Assembly: GCA_043770095.1 (NCBI GenBank)
Contig: JAYVIR010000092.1
Location: 124,001-188,000 of the forward strand
Length of the DNA stretch: 64,000 bases
Source of the DNA: JBGSUZ01 sp043770095
GTDB taxonomy: Bacteria > Bacillota > Clostridia > Peptostreptococcales > Acidaminobacteraceae
Reading direction: 5' to 3'
Shown in pieces: positions 16,143 through 26,074 of the stretch. The notes under the pieces were generated by a model. That model did no database searches. It was given only the letters and a program-made list of their open reading frames with translations, and was not told the origin of the DNA. Positions within the stretch are counted from its first letter, which is position 1, and every line of letters begins with the position of its first letter. A program made the position numbers and the translations under genes.

Positions 16143-18164
16143 ATGAGTAAATTAAAGCAAGAGAGTGTCAAGGTAAAGCGTAGTATTCGCACCTTGATTA
16201 TGATTGCATTCGTTATCGTATTGACAACGACGCTTGCACTCGTTTCGGGGGGAACGTATTTAAAACTGAATTCAACTTTTAAAAAGGTCGCTGAGATTGA
16301 TACCAAGCAAATCACTCAATCGATTGACAATTCCGTCACATCCTATTTAATGCATTTCTCTAGAACTATTGATACAGTGGCATCTTTAGATGTGACCAAA
16401 CAAGTATTAACTAACCCTGAAGCCGAAAAGCAGCTTTTAACCATTTTAGATAAAACCGTTAAAAGTAATCCAGACATTCTCTTTTTCTATTTAGGCACTG
16501 AACAAAAGAAAATGATTATGAAGCCGGATGACGACCTCGGCACAGACTACGATCCACGCACACGCGATTGGTATACCGCAGCTAAAAGTCAAAAGGAAAC
16601 ATTCTGGACTGACCCATATTTTGATGACACCGTTAACAAAATGGTTGTATCCGCTTGTAAAGCTATTTATGACGACCAAGGCACTTTTGTTGGGGTACTA
16701 GCACTAGATGTTGCTTTAACAGCCATTAACGAGCAGACTACTGGTCTTACTATTGGTGAAAAAGGTTATGCGATCATCACTGATAAAAACAACGTTATCG
16801 TCAGTCATAAAGATCCTAAAAAAATTGGACAGCCGTTAGAAACAAAAGCATTGCTTGAGACTTCTGCTGACCCAACCAAATCAATCGTTTACTACAATTA
16901 TAAAGAAGGCAATGCAACTAAGCAAAAACTTGCGATTATTCATCACATGAAACTAGGTGATTGGCGTGTTATTGCCACTTATTACATGGATGAGGTTTCA
17001 AAAGAAGTGAATGGCTTAATATTATTTACTTTACTTTGTGGTTTGGTTTCATTAATTCTAAGTTTCTTCTTAATCTTACTATTGACCAATAACTTTACTC
17101 AAAATATTAGAAAATTAGTTGAAACGATGAAAATTGCGCGAACAGGCGATTTAAGCATTCGCTCTAATATCGTTTCTAAAGACGAAATAGGATTATTAAG
17201 TCAATACTTTGATGAAACCATTACGGATCTTGGAAAACTCGTTTCAAATGTTCAAAACGTTTCCGGCGAACTCACTAATGCAGCTCAAAACCTTGCCGCT
17301 ACAAGCGAAGAAGTTAGCGCATCTGCAGATGAAGTTGCTAAAACCGTTGAAGATATTGCAAAAGGTGCAGAAGATCAAGCGATGGACGCTGAAAAGTCAG
17401 CAACGACGTCTCGCGACCTTTCTAATCAATTCAAAGGATTAAATAAAACGACCGAAGACATGCTCCAGTCAGCAACACTTCTCAATCATGCCAACCAATT
17501 AAGCCTTGGTGCCATTAAAAATTTGGATGAAACCAACGTTAAATCGAATGAAGTCAACTTGATGATTAGTGATGCTGTAACGCAACTTAGTGAAAAGACA
17601 CAACAAATCGGTGGCATATTAGATGCTATTTCTGCCATTTCAGTTCAAACCAATTTATTGGCACTCAACGCTTCTATTGAAGCAGCTCGCGCTGGCGAAC
17701 ACGGTCGCGGTTTTGCAGTTGTAGCAGATGAAATTCGAAAACTTGCCGAGGAATCTTCTAAATCTGCTGACCAAGTAAGATTAATTGTCGGTAACATTCA
17801 AGTGGATACTAAAAACACTGTACGCAGTATGGGCTTGCTAAAGGAAAATGCAACCGCGCAAGATGATTCTGTAAAATCAGTTCTTACCGCTTTTAGTACT
17901 ATTGGTGAAGCTTATACGCAAATTTCAGGACATATTCAGGACATTGAATTGTCCGTTAAGAATTTGACAACAAGCCAAGAATTGATTCACAGCAGTATTG
18001 AAAATATTTCCGCTGTTTCTGAAGAAACCGCTGCAGCTTCTGAAGAGGTTACCGCTTCAATGGATCAACAGGTCAATGCCATTGAGGAAGTTGCCAAGTC
18101 AGCTCAGCAACTAAATGAAATTTCATCTATGCTCAGTAAAGAAATTTCACATTTCAAAATCTAG
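16143..18164 (+). CDS. methyl-accepting chemotaxis protein with amino-acid-type dCache domain
   Basis: Transmembrane chemoreceptor of 673 residues: membrane segment about 16-40, extracellular dCache about 45-280, second membrane segment about 285-312, HAMP, then the signalling domain with its hairpin tip around QTNLLALNASIEAARAGEHG. The dCache shows Y136, R141, W143, Y144, Y159, D161 and D189, with the spacing of the published dCache_1 amino-acid motif. An amino acid is therefore a likelier ligand than galactose, despite the mgl neighbours. A sigma-D-like -10, GCCGATAA, lies at 16086-16093, though a clear TAAA -35 at the right spacing is not seen. Confidence 0.9.
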   Translation: MSKLKQESVKVKRSIRTLIMIAFVIVLTTTLALVSGGTYLKLNSTFKKVAEIDTKQITQSIDNSVTSYLMHFSRTIDTVASLDVTKQVLTNPEAEKQLLTILDKTVKSNPDILFFYLGTEQKKMIMKPDDDLGTDYDPRTRDWYTAAKSQKETFWTDPYFDDTVNKMVVSACKAIYDDQGTFVGVLALDVALTAINEQTTGLTIGEKGYAIITDKNNVIVSHKDPKKIGQPLETKALLETSADPTKSIVYYNYKEGNATKQKLAIIHHMKLGDWRVIATYYMDEVSKEVNGLILFTLLCGLVSLILSFFLILLLTNNFTQNIRKLVETMKIARTGDLSIRSNIVSKDEIGLLSQYFDETITDLGKLVSNVQNVSGELTNAAQNLAATSEEVSASADEVAKTVEDIAKGAEDQAMDAEKSATTSRDLSNQFKGLNKTTEDMLQSATLLNHANQLSLGAIKNLDETNVKSNEVNLMISDAVTQLSEKTQQIGGILDAISAISVQTNLLALNASIEAARAGEHGRGFAVVADEIRKLAEESSKSADQVRLIVGNIQVDTKNTVRSMGLLKENATAQDDSVKSVLTAFSTIGEAYTQISGHIQDIELSVKNLTTSQELIHSSIENISAVSEETAAASEEVTASMDQQVNAIEEVAKSAQQLNEISSMLSKEISHFKI

Positions 18165-18194
18165 TTTAGTCCTATAAAATTTAATGCAACATTA

Positions 18195-18235
18195 AATCCC
18201 CTCACTTGTGACTCACACAGGTGAGGGGATTTTTT
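18195..18235 (+). terminator. terminator of the chemoreceptor gene
   Basis: AATCCCCTCAC / GTGAGGGGATT arms with a 15-base loop followed by TTTT, about 30 bases after the stop. Confidence 0.88.
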
Positions 18236-18253
18236 AAAGAACTCCCAAAATGT

Positions 18254-18290
18254 AAAAAAAAGCAAATGCTCCATCATCGGATCACTTGCT
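18254..18290 (-). terminator. terminator after the PqqD-like pseudogene
   Basis: Minus strand AGCAAGTG ... CATTTGCT hairpin (18290-18261) followed by eight T residues, about 20 bases past the last codon. Confidence 0.65.
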
Positions 18291-18308
18291 CTTTGGATTA
18301 TTTATTTC

Positions 18309-18699
18309 TTATTCTGTTTTTGCTGTCTTCACTTCAATATTTTCAAAATAAATCCAGCCTCGTCGATTTAAATATCTGACAAACATTATCAGTCGATCAT
18401 AGACAGGTTCACAGCCCGCTCCAAATTTTGCTCTGACAACCTCACCAATTTCATAAATGTTCCGTTTGCCATCAATTGCTTTTCCATACGACAGTTCCCA
18501 GTGCATCGAGATTTACATCCGAAGTGTTCGGCTTTTAAACGAGCCAGTTTGCTACCTTTTGCACAGGATGGTTATGATGGAAAACGAGATAGACTAGACC
18601 CTTCTTTTCAACCCATTCTTGATGTTTCTTATGGGGCTCGTACAGCAAAAAATTATCTTGTCGTGCTTCTTCTATGTTTGTTTTTTTCTTAAACCACAT
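18309..18699 (-). pseudogene. PqqD-family protein, broken by one stop and one frameshift
   Basis: From ATG 18699 (AGGAGG nine bases upstream) the frame reads through FHHNHPVQKVANWLV, meets TAA, then continues as KPNTSDVNLDALGTVVWK. After GTATGGAAAAGC the homology moves to the next frame as AIDGKRNIYEIGEVVRAKFG and runs to the stop at 18309. Removing one A from the AAAA run restores VWKAIDGKRN. The LDALG..VW..IDG pattern is the PqqD fold used as a peptide chaperone for radical-SAM maturases or found alone. Total length without the lesions is about 129 residues. It follows the truncated OPT gene directly. Sequencing error could explain the frameshift, but not easily the stop as well. Confidence 0.75.
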
Positions 18700-18737
18700 G
18701 TGAAAGAGCCTCCTTTACAAAATTTAAGTGCTAAAAG

Positions 18738-19952
18738 CTAAAAGAATACCACGCCTGCGCTAAGGTGAATTGGTAAGTATAAACCAAGTGCAAATGGAAG
18801 TACAGAAATTCTCATCAATTCAGCCATGATGCCAAATTTAGCGCCAATGAATACAAGATCCCAAGGAAGATTGCCATTTATAATCCCTTTAGAGATCATT
18901 GACATAATGGTTGCTTGAGGTGCCGCGATTTGAGCTGAACCAATACCATAAGCTTGGTTAAGCATAAGAATTACAAATCCAACAACTGAAGCAGAAGCAA
19001 TAATTGCAAGACCCATACCAATTTCAACTTTACGAGGTGTACCACCAATGATGTGTGTTGTTTTAAGTGATTGAGCCGCTCCACCAGCTACCGCAATACT
19101 AACACAAATTGTAGCACCGCAAAGGATCGCAGAAACAACTGCAAAGAAGAAAGCAACGATCAATACTAGAAGATCGCCAACAGCGCCCATTTTTGCGCCG
19201 GCCATTGGGAAGAACCAAGCTACTACAAATACTAAAACTGCCACGCCAATAACCCAAGTCATTGGTACATCAAGATCAGTTTTCTTAGCGTTATTTTTAT
19301 GACCCATACCTGCCATAGCAGATTTGAAAGAACTAATAAAAGTAGGAATATTTTTGATTACGCTGATAAATCCACCTGCAGCAACTGCGCCTGCACCAAA
19401 GAACTTAATCAAAGGAATTAATCCCATCCAAGCTACAAGGGAAGGCGAAACAAGCACTTCAGAAGCTGCCATGCCCTCTGGATAAAGTAAGTTGCCATGC
19501 TCTTCAATGATCAAGAATCTTCTAAGAGGCACAACGAAAGCAATCCCGAGTAATCCACTCAAGATTCCAACGACTGCAATAGTCGTAAGCGTTAATTCTC
19601 CGCCTAAAATAATAACTGCTGGAATACAGAAAATAAGTCCGCCTGCTAATGACTCACCCATTGAAGCCATTGCTTGAATAACGTTGATTTCGAGAACATT
19701 ATTGTGCTTTAATAAACCCTTTAATATCCCTGTTGCAAGAATTGTTGCTGGAAGACCTTCTGCAATCGTCATACCCACTTTTAGACCTAGGTATGTGTTC
19801 GCAGCTCCAAAAATTACTGCAAAGATAATACCGCAGAAAATTGACAACCATGTCAACTCTGGTAATGCGCTGTCTACAGAAACGTAAGGCACATATTCGT
19901 CGCCTTAACATCCACCGTAAGCTAAGTGACTCAAACTTTTTTGTTCAGCCAT
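18738..19952 (-). pseudogene. OPT-family oligopeptide transporter, interrupted and C-terminally truncated
   Basis: The natural start appears to be ATG 19952: MAEQKSLSHLAYGGC, then an in-frame TAA, then GDEYVPYVSVDSALPELTW, which matches the usual YGG..GD.YVPYV opening of bacterial OPT transporters. The remaining 384 residues contain about nine hydrophobic segments (for example FGAANTYLGLKVGMTIAEG) and stop at LGLYLPIHLSAGVVFF. Family members usually exceed 500 residues, so several C-terminal membrane segments are missing. A shortened protein starting at GTG 19892 is conceivable but unlikely to work. The PqqD relic begins about 40 bases downstream. Confidence 0.72.
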
Positions 19953-20123
19953 TTCGTAATTTCCCCTTTTATTATTGTTCTTACATAAAAATTTTAGCAA
20001 AGTCTAAAAGGGGTATCAATTACATTGCGTTCATTTTAGTCTTTATAAAAAAATACTTTGTGTTAACAATATTCATTTTTATACATTTAAAATACCCGAA
20101 TCATTGCAGGAGAATTATCAAAA

Positions 20124-21902
20124 TTATTCTATACAACTTGTCTCGCCTAAACTATTTATGTACAAAGTTTCATAAATGCCATTTTGAAGACGTAGTGACT
20201 CATGATTTCCCTGTTCAACTATTTGACCATTGTCTAAAACCAAAATATGATCCGCATCTCTAATCGTACTCAGTCGATGGGCAATTACCACATTTGTTCG
20301 CCCTTTCATCCAACGGCCTACTGCCAATTGAACCTGTTTCTCAGTTCGAGTATCAATATTGCTTGTCGCTTCGTCTAAAACCAAAATCTGAGATGGTCTT
20401 AACACCGCTCTCGCTATTGATAACAACTGACGCTGTCCTTGGCTGAGGTTGTTTGCACCTTCTTGCAAATGACTGTTTATGCCATCCGGAAGCGCTTTAA
20501 TAAAATGAACCGCATTGGAAAATTCCGCAGCTTCCCACAGTGACTTATCCGATGCGCCTTCAGAGCCATATTTAATATTTTCAGCAATACTGCCTGAGAA
20601 CAAATAGGTGTCTTGAAGTACGATCCCAATCCACTCGCTGAGCGTTTGCTGATCAATTCGACTGAGTTCCTGCTCGCCAATCCAAATATGACCTGAAGTT
20701 GGGGTATAAAAACCGCATAACAAATTGACGATTGTCGTTTTACCCGCACCCGTTGCCCCTACAAGCGCTAACTTGCCACCCGCAGGAATTTCGAAACTTA
20801 CTTCTTTTAATATAGGCGTCTCGGGATTATAGGCAAAAGAAACTTTTTCAAAACGTATGCTAGCCTTTTGCAGCGGTTCATTTGACTTTTCAATGCCAAG
20901 ACGTAGGTCTTCCTCTGTGAGGAGCACTTCAAAGTAGCGCTCAGCACCTGCAATAGCCCCTTGAAGAGTATTGTAAATGTTTGCAAGATTCACGAGCGGC
21001 CTTGAAAACTGACGGGTATATGCTAAAAAACTCGTAATCAAGCCGATGGTGATTTCGCCATGATACGCCATGAGTCCGCCCATGAGGGCGACGCAAACAA
21101 AACCAACATTGTTGATAATGTTCATAAAAGGCATCAAAAACCCTGAAATAAACAATACTTTTCGACCAATTTTTCTATAGTTGTCATTTAGCTTTTCAAA
21201 TTCAACGATGGTTTCTTCTTCATGCCCAAAAGCCTTGATCACGGCAACACCTGAGATACTTTCCTCAATTTGAGCGTTTAGCGCCCCTAGCGCAGCTTGT
21301 TGGTCTTTGTAATATTTGCCCGTTCGAGAGGTAATCATGCGTGTCAAAATATAAAAAAGCGGCAGCACGATGGCGCTAACCAAAGTAAGCTTAGGACTGA
21401 GATAAAACATCATGCCAAGCGCCCCAACAAGTACCAAAATGGCGTTCATCAATTGAATGACCGTTTGGGAAATAGCGCCGCTAACCAAATCTAAGTCATT
21501 GGTAAAACGGCTCATAAGATCGCCATGGGCTTTTGTATCAAAATAAACAAGCGGTAGCTTTTGAAATTTATCAAACAGCTTGGTTCTCATCTTGGCAACT
21601 ATCCGCTGTGAAACGCCTGCCATTAGCCACTCTTGAATGAAGCTGACGCTTGCGTCCATCACATATACCACAATCAACAAACCTAACAGCCATAAGAAAT
21701 GCTTGGAAATAAAACCACTGCTACCTCCCACTAGAGCATCTATAGACTTTCCAATCAAATTTGGCGCCATCAGACCGAGTCCAGTACTGACAATGGTTAG
21801 AACCCATAAACAGATGACTCTGTATCGTTCTTTCTCTATAAATTGCCAAAGGGTTCTTAAGGTTTGTTTGGCATTTTTAGCTTTATATTTTGGTTTTTTC
21901 AT
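20124..21902 (-). CDS. ABC exporter half-transporter, subunit 2
   Basis: Type I ABC exporter of 592 residues: an N-terminal membrane domain with six segments (to about residue 320) and an ATPase domain with Walker A GATGAGKTT, signature LSQGQRQLL and Walker B ILVLDEATSNID. The start overlaps the upstream gene as ATGA, so the two are translationally coupled and very likely form a heterodimer of the LmrCD/BmrCD type. Its signature has Gln for the usual Gly (LSQGQ), which is common in one partner of such pairs. Substrate (drug, lipid or peptide) is not evident. Confidence 0.9.
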   Translation of the reverse strand: MKKPKYKAKNAKQTLRTLWQFIEKERYRVICLWVLTIVSTGLGLMAPNLIGKSIDALVGGSSGFISKHFLWLLGLLIVVYVMDASVSFIQEWLMAGVSQRIVAKMRTKLFDKFQKLPLVYFDTKAHGDLMSRFTNDLDLVSGAISQTVIQLMNAILVLVGALGMMFYLSPKLTLVSAIVLPLFYILTRMITSRTGKYYKDQQAALGALNAQIEESISGVAVIKAFGHEEETIVEFEKLNDNYRKIGRKVLFISGFLMPFMNIINNVGFVCVALMGGLMAYHGEITIGLITSFLAYTRQFSRPLVNLANIYNTLQGAIAGAERYFEVLLTEEDLRLGIEKSNEPLQKASIRFEKVSFAYNPETPILKEVSFEIPAGGKLALVGATGAGKTTIVNLLCGFYTPTSGHIWIGEQELSRIDQQTLSEWIGIVLQDTYLFSGSIAENIKYGSEGASDKSLWEAAEFSNAVHFIKALPDGINSHLQEGANNLSQGQRQLLSIARAVLRPSQILVLDEATSNIDTRTEKQVQLAVGRWMKGRTNVVIAHRLSTIRDADHILVLDNGQIVEQGNHESLRLQNGIYETLYINSLGETSCIE

Positions 21903-23617
21903 GCGCTCACCCCGCTTCCAATTTGAGAGTCATAGAGTTCGCGGTAGACTTGACAATTATCGAGCAGCACTTCATGTTGATCGAATCCAACCATTTTCCC
22001 GCCATCCATCACTATAATCTTATCTGCGCCCATTGCCATGGCAATTCTTTGAACAACCATAATAACCGAGAGAGGATTTGGCCAAGCGTCTAACGCACGC
22101 TTAATTTGTTGCTCCGTCACGACATCAACCGCACTGGTTGCATCGTCTAAAATAAGCACTTGAGGGTTTGTAAGCAGTGCCCTGGCAATTGCCATTCTTT
22201 GTTTTTGACCGCCAGACAAATTGACTCCGCCTCTGCCTACAATGGTCTCAAGTCCTTCGGGTTGTTTGTTCACAAAACTAAGCAAATCTACCGATTTTAA
22301 AACCTCTAAAACCATTTCTTCACTCGCCTCCGGATTTGCCCATTTTAAATTATAATTGATAGAACCTGAAAACAGAGTGCTCTTTTGGGGGACCAGTGCT
22401 ATTTGCTGACGCAGCGATTTTTGCTGATAATTAGCAAGAGGTTGTTCATTGATTTTAATAGAACCTTTTTGTGGTTCGTAAAAACGAAGAAGCAACTGAA
22501 GCAGCGTACTTTTTCCAGACCCAGTGGCACCTATGATGGCAATGCGTTCACCTGCTTTTATTTCAAACTTAATGTCTTCGCAAACCCAGCGCTCATTACT
22601 ATACGCAAAACTAACGTCTGAAAAACTGATTTTTTCAAGTTGTTGAAGCGGCAAATCGCCTGTTTTCTCAAAATGGCTCTCAAGGCACATAAGTTCCTTA
22701 ATTCTCGCCCCTGAAGCCTTTGTTCTGACCAAAATATTAAAAATCATTGCAATCAGGACCATTGCGCCGAGTAATTGAATCATATAATTCACCATCGCCA
22801 TCAGCTTGCCAATTTCGAGCGTTCCCGCTTCCATTTGTAGTGAGCCAAACCACAAAACCGCTACGATGCCTAAATTGACCACCAAAGCAATGAGCGGCGA
22901 AAAGACTGCCATGACCCTCAAAGCCTTTTCAGTGCTCAATTTGAGGTGATGGTTGATGCCGTCAAAATGCCTGACCTCATCTGTCTGTTTTTGAAATGCT
23001 TTGACCACGCGAATACCGCTCAGATATTCCCTGAGCCTAATGTTTAGTTGATCCAACGATTTTTGAACAGCAGCAAAATACTTGTAACCTAAAGTCATAC
23101 TGAGATAAATGACCAAAAATGCCCCAATAATAACCAGTATCAAAATCCACGCCATTGATGGATTCAGAAAAATAACCATAATGAGAGAGCCACAAGCTAT
23201 GAGTGGCGCTTTTACAAAAACACGCATGATGCCGTGAATAAAGTTCTGTAATTGGTTAATGTCATTGGTCATTCGGGTGAGCAGCGAGCCTGTTTCAAAC
23301 TGATTTAAAGTTGCCATATCCAGACCCTGAATTTTTCGGTAAACATCTGACCTTAAATCTGCGCCGACCTGCTGCGAAACACGACTGGAAATAAAATTTC
23401 TTCCAATTGCCATAACGGCGCCGGCGGCTGTTAAAGCAAACATAAGCATGCCCATTTTCCAAATGGTATTTATATCTTTATTCACAACGCCTTGGTCAAT
23501 TAAATAGGCCATTAAAGTCGGTTGGAGCAAATCAATCATCGCTTCAGCCGCTAAAAAAGCAATGGCTCCGCTAAACGATGAGGCATATCTTTTTATGTAT
23601 TTTCCTAAGACCTCCAT
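21899..23617 (-). CDS. ABC exporter half-transporter, subunit 1
   Basis: Type I ABC exporter of 572 residues with six membrane segments followed by an ATPase domain: Walker A GATGSGKST, signature LSGGQKQRM and Walker B ILDDATSAVD. The residue after Walker B is Asp rather than the catalytic Glu (LILDDATSA), the hallmark of the degenerate site in heterodimeric exporters, while the partner has Glu. First gene of the two-gene operon, with AGGAGGG before its ATG. The 140 bases upstream are AT-rich and should hold the promoter. No linked regulator or substrate gene is seen. Confidence 0.9.
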   Translation of the reverse strand: MEVLGKYIKRYASSFSGAIAFLAAEAMIDLLQPTLMAYLIDQGVVNKDINTIWKMGMLMFALTAAGAVMAIGRNFISSRVSQQVGADLRSDVYRKIQGLDMATLNQFETGSLLTRMTNDINQLQNFIHGIMRVFVKAPLIACGSLIMVIFLNPSMAWILILVIIGAFLVIYLSMTLGYKYFAAVQKSLDQLNIRLREYLSGIRVVKAFQKQTDEVRHFDGINHHLKLSTEKALRVMAVFSPLIALVVNLGIVAVLWFGSLQMEAGTLEIGKLMAMVNYMIQLLGAMVLIAMIFNILVRTKASGARIKELMCLESHFEKTGDLPLQQLEKISFSDVSFAYSNERWVCEDIKFEIKAGERIAIIGATGSGKSTLLQLLLRFYEPQKGSIKINEQPLANYQQKSLRQQIALVPQKSTLFSGSINYNLKWANPEASEEMVLEVLKSVDLLSFVNKQPEGLETIVGRGGVNLSGGQKQRMAIARALLTNPQVLILDDATSAVDVVTEQQIKRALDAWPNPLSVIMVVQRIAMAMGADKIIVMDGGKMVGFDQHEVLLDNCQVYRELYDSQIGSGVSA

Positions 23618-23759
23618 AAAAAAGCCCTCCTAAGAGTTTCTTATTTACTTTTTATAACTGCCTACATATTATAATAGGTGTTTATAAATTTAGTATACCG
23701 AAATTTTTAAGAGGGAACAATTTTTTATTTGTGTATTTTGAAATCTGTGATAATTGTCT

Positions 23760-25058
23760 CTAATTCTTAAGCGTCACCGCCGCATTAAGAGCTTGATCTA
23801 AGTCTGCAATCAAATCTTCCACATCTTCAAGCCCTACTGAAAGACGAATAAGTTCAGGTTTAACCCCTGCTGAGAGTTGTTGCTCTGGGTTTAGCTGCGC
23901 ATGCGTCGTGCTTGCAGGGTGAATGACCAAAGACTTTGCATCTGCCACATTGGCAAGCAGCGAGAAGAGTTCCAATGCTTTTATGAATTTAATGCCTGTC
24001 TCTGCCCCTCCCTTTATACCAAATGTGAAAATTGAACCCGTCCCCTTAGGAAAATACTTCTCCGCCAAAGGCTTGTAAGGACTCTCAGGCAGTTCAGGAT
24101 AGCTGACCCAATCCACTGCCGGGTGGTTTTGAAGAAATGCGACAATGCTTCTCGTGTTGCTCACATGCTGTCTAACCCGTAGCGAAAGGGTTTCCAGTCC
24201 TTGTATTAATAGGAAAGAATTGAACGGACTGATGCATGCCCCCGTGTCTCTGAGGAGCTGAACTCTTGCTTTTATGATGTAAGCCAGCGGCCCAACCGCC
24301 TCTGTATAAATGAGGCCATTATAACTTGGATCTGGCGTCGTAAGTCCTGGGTATTTATCAGAAGCTTCCCAGTCAAATTTGCCGCTGTCAACAATCACGC
24401 CACCAATGCTTGTGCCATGCCCCCCGATGAACTTCGTCGCTGAGTGCACCACAATATCCGCTCCAAAATCAATTGGCTTAATCAAATACGGTGTCCCAAA
24501 TGTGTTGTCGACTATAAGAGGAACGCCATGTTCATGCGCAATTTTTGCAACCGCTTCAATGTCGATGAGGTTAATTCCTGGATTGCCAATGCTTTCAATA
24601 AAAATGGCTCTGGTCTTCTCATTTAAAAATTCTTTGAAATTCTCTGGCGCATCTGGTTTTACAAAGTGTGTCTTGATGCCCATTTTAGGAAGCGTGTGAG
24701 CAAAGAGGTTGTAAGTGCCGCCGTAAAGGGTGCTTGCCGCAACGATTTCATCGCCTACTTCCGCAAGATTTAGAATGGCATAAGTGATTGCCGCAGAGCC
24801 AGAAGCGACTACCAAGGCACCCACACCGCCCTCAAGAGCAGCTATTCTCTGCTCAAGCACATCTGTTGTCGGGTTCATTAAGCGCGTGTAAATGTTTCCG
24901 AATTCTTTTAATGCAAAGAGATTTGCCGCATGCTCAGGATCGTTGAATACATAAGACGTTGTTTGGTAAATAGGCACCGCTCTAGAATTGGTGGTTGGGT
25001 CAACTTGTTGGCCTGCATGGATTTGAAGGGTATCGAATTTATAGTTTTTATTGGTCAT
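23760..25058 (-). CDS. metY: O-acetylhomoserine aminocarboxypropyltransferase (O-acetylhomoserine sulfhydrylase)
   Basis: PLP enzyme of 432 residues that makes homocysteine from O-acetylhomoserine and sulfide. The N-terminus FDTLQIHAGQQVDPTTNSRAV and the insert length are typical of MetY rather than MetB/MetC. The PLP lysine lies in VVHSATKFIGGHG. It is the last gene of metA-hom-metY behind a SAM-I riboswitch, so the enzymes form a short path from aspartate semialdehyde to homocysteine. It has an AAGGAG ribosome site. Confidence 0.93.
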   Translation of the reverse strand: MTNKNYKFDTLQIHAGQQVDPTTNSRAVPIYQTTSYVFNDPEHAANLFALKEFGNIYTRLMNPTTDVLEQRIAALEGGVGALVVASGSAAITYAILNLAEVGDEIVAASTLYGGTYNLFAHTLPKMGIKTHFVKPDAPENFKEFLNEKTRAIFIESIGNPGINLIDIEAVAKIAHEHGVPLIVDNTFGTPYLIKPIDFGADIVVHSATKFIGGHGTSIGGVIVDSGKFDWEASDKYPGLTTPDPSYNGLIYTEAVGPLAYIIKARVQLLRDTGACISPFNSFLLIQGLETLSLRVRQHVSNTRSIVAFLQNHPAVDWVSYPELPESPYKPLAEKYFPKGTGSIFTFGIKGGAETGIKFIKALELFSLLANVADAKSLVIHPASTTHAQLNPEQQLSAGVKPELIRLSVGLEDVEDLIADLDQALNAAVTLKN

Positions 25059-25090
25059 TTTTGAACACTCCTTATAGGGTTTTCACAATG

Positions 25091-26056
25091 TTAGAATTTG
25101 CCTTGAACGGAAATAACTCTAGCTAGTTGTACTAAGTCTGAAACCATTGCAGTTCCTGTCGGATCAGAGCCAGCACCTGGTCCAAATAATTTAATTTGAC
25201 CGATGCCTTCTGTCATAATCACCACGCCGTTGTCCACGCCATCGACTTGATAAAGCGGTTGCTCTGGCGAAAGTTGTTTGAGTGAAACGGCTGCTTCTAG
25301 TTGATTTTCCCTCTTATTAAAAGATGCGCATGCAACCAATTTAAGCCCCTTCTCCACAGATTTTAAAGATCTTAGAGAATCTTTCGGAATATCGCCAGGC
25401 GCAATGACCTGTCCAAAGGACAAGCCGCAAAGTATGCTCAGTTTGTTCGCTGCATCCCACCCATCAACGTCTGCTGTAGGGTCTGATTCCGCATATCCGA
25501 GCGCTTTTGCCTGTTCAAGCGCAAGTTCATAATCAATTTTCTCGCTAGCCATTGCTGATAAAATGTAATTGGACGTTCCATTTACAATCCCCTCGACACT
25601 CAAAATATTATCTGAAAGGCTTAACGTTTCAATCACCTGAATGAGCGGAATGCCTGCGCACACACTGGCTTCATAATATAGTTTTGCACCGCTTTTTCTT
25701 GCCGCTTCGTGAATCAGTTCCCAGTGATTTGCAATAGCCGCTTTATTGGCCGTAATCACGTGCTTTCCCTCTGACAGGGCCTTGCAGATAAAACTTGCCG
25801 CAGGCTCATCGCCATTAATCGCTTCAACGACGACATGAATGTTTGGATCTTCTAAAATGGCATTTGCCTCATACACAATCTTAGCTTCGCTCCCAAATGG
25901 AATGCGACTTTCTTCTCCGATCCGGATGAGAATTTTCTCAACAACAGGCTCTAACCCCGTTTGCTTTGCAATTTTTTCCTGTACGACCTGTAGCCGTCTG
26001 TAAAACCCTGAACTCACGGTACCAAATCCCAAAAGACCTATTTTTAATAAAGCCAT
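25091..26056 (-). CDS. hom: homoserine dehydrogenase without ACT domain
   Basis: NAD(P)-dependent reduction of aspartate semialdehyde to homoserine. At 321 residues it has the Rossmann domain (LLGFGTVSSGFYRRLQ) and catalytic domain (GIVNGTSNYILSAMASEKIDY; ALGYAESDPTADVDGWDAANK), but it ends where the regulatory ACT domain of the usual 400-plus-residue form would begin. Lack of ACT and placement between metA and metY under SAM control suggest a methionine-dedicated isozyme that is not threonine-inhibited. The aspartokinase and threonine genes are not in the window. Confidence 0.92.
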   Translation of the reverse strand: MALLKIGLLGFGTVSSGFYRRLQVVQEKIAKQTGLEPVVEKILIRIGEESRIPFGSEAKIVYEANAILEDPNIHVVVEAINGDEPAASFICKALSEGKHVITANKAAIANHWELIHEAARKSGAKLYYEASVCAGIPLIQVIETLSLSDNILSVEGIVNGTSNYILSAMASEKIDYELALEQAKALGYAESDPTADVDGWDAANKLSILCGLSFGQVIAPGDIPKDSLRSLKSVEKGLKLVACASFNKRENQLEAAVSLKQLSPEQPLYQVDGVDNGVVIMTEGIGQIKLFGPGAGSDPTGTAMVSDLVQLARVISVQGKF

Positions 26057-26074
26057 CTTTGCACACTCCTCGCA

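Noticed and set aside
16143..18164. Galactose chemoreceptor
   Set aside because: The neighbouring mgl operon suggested it, but the dCache residues match the amino-acid motif.
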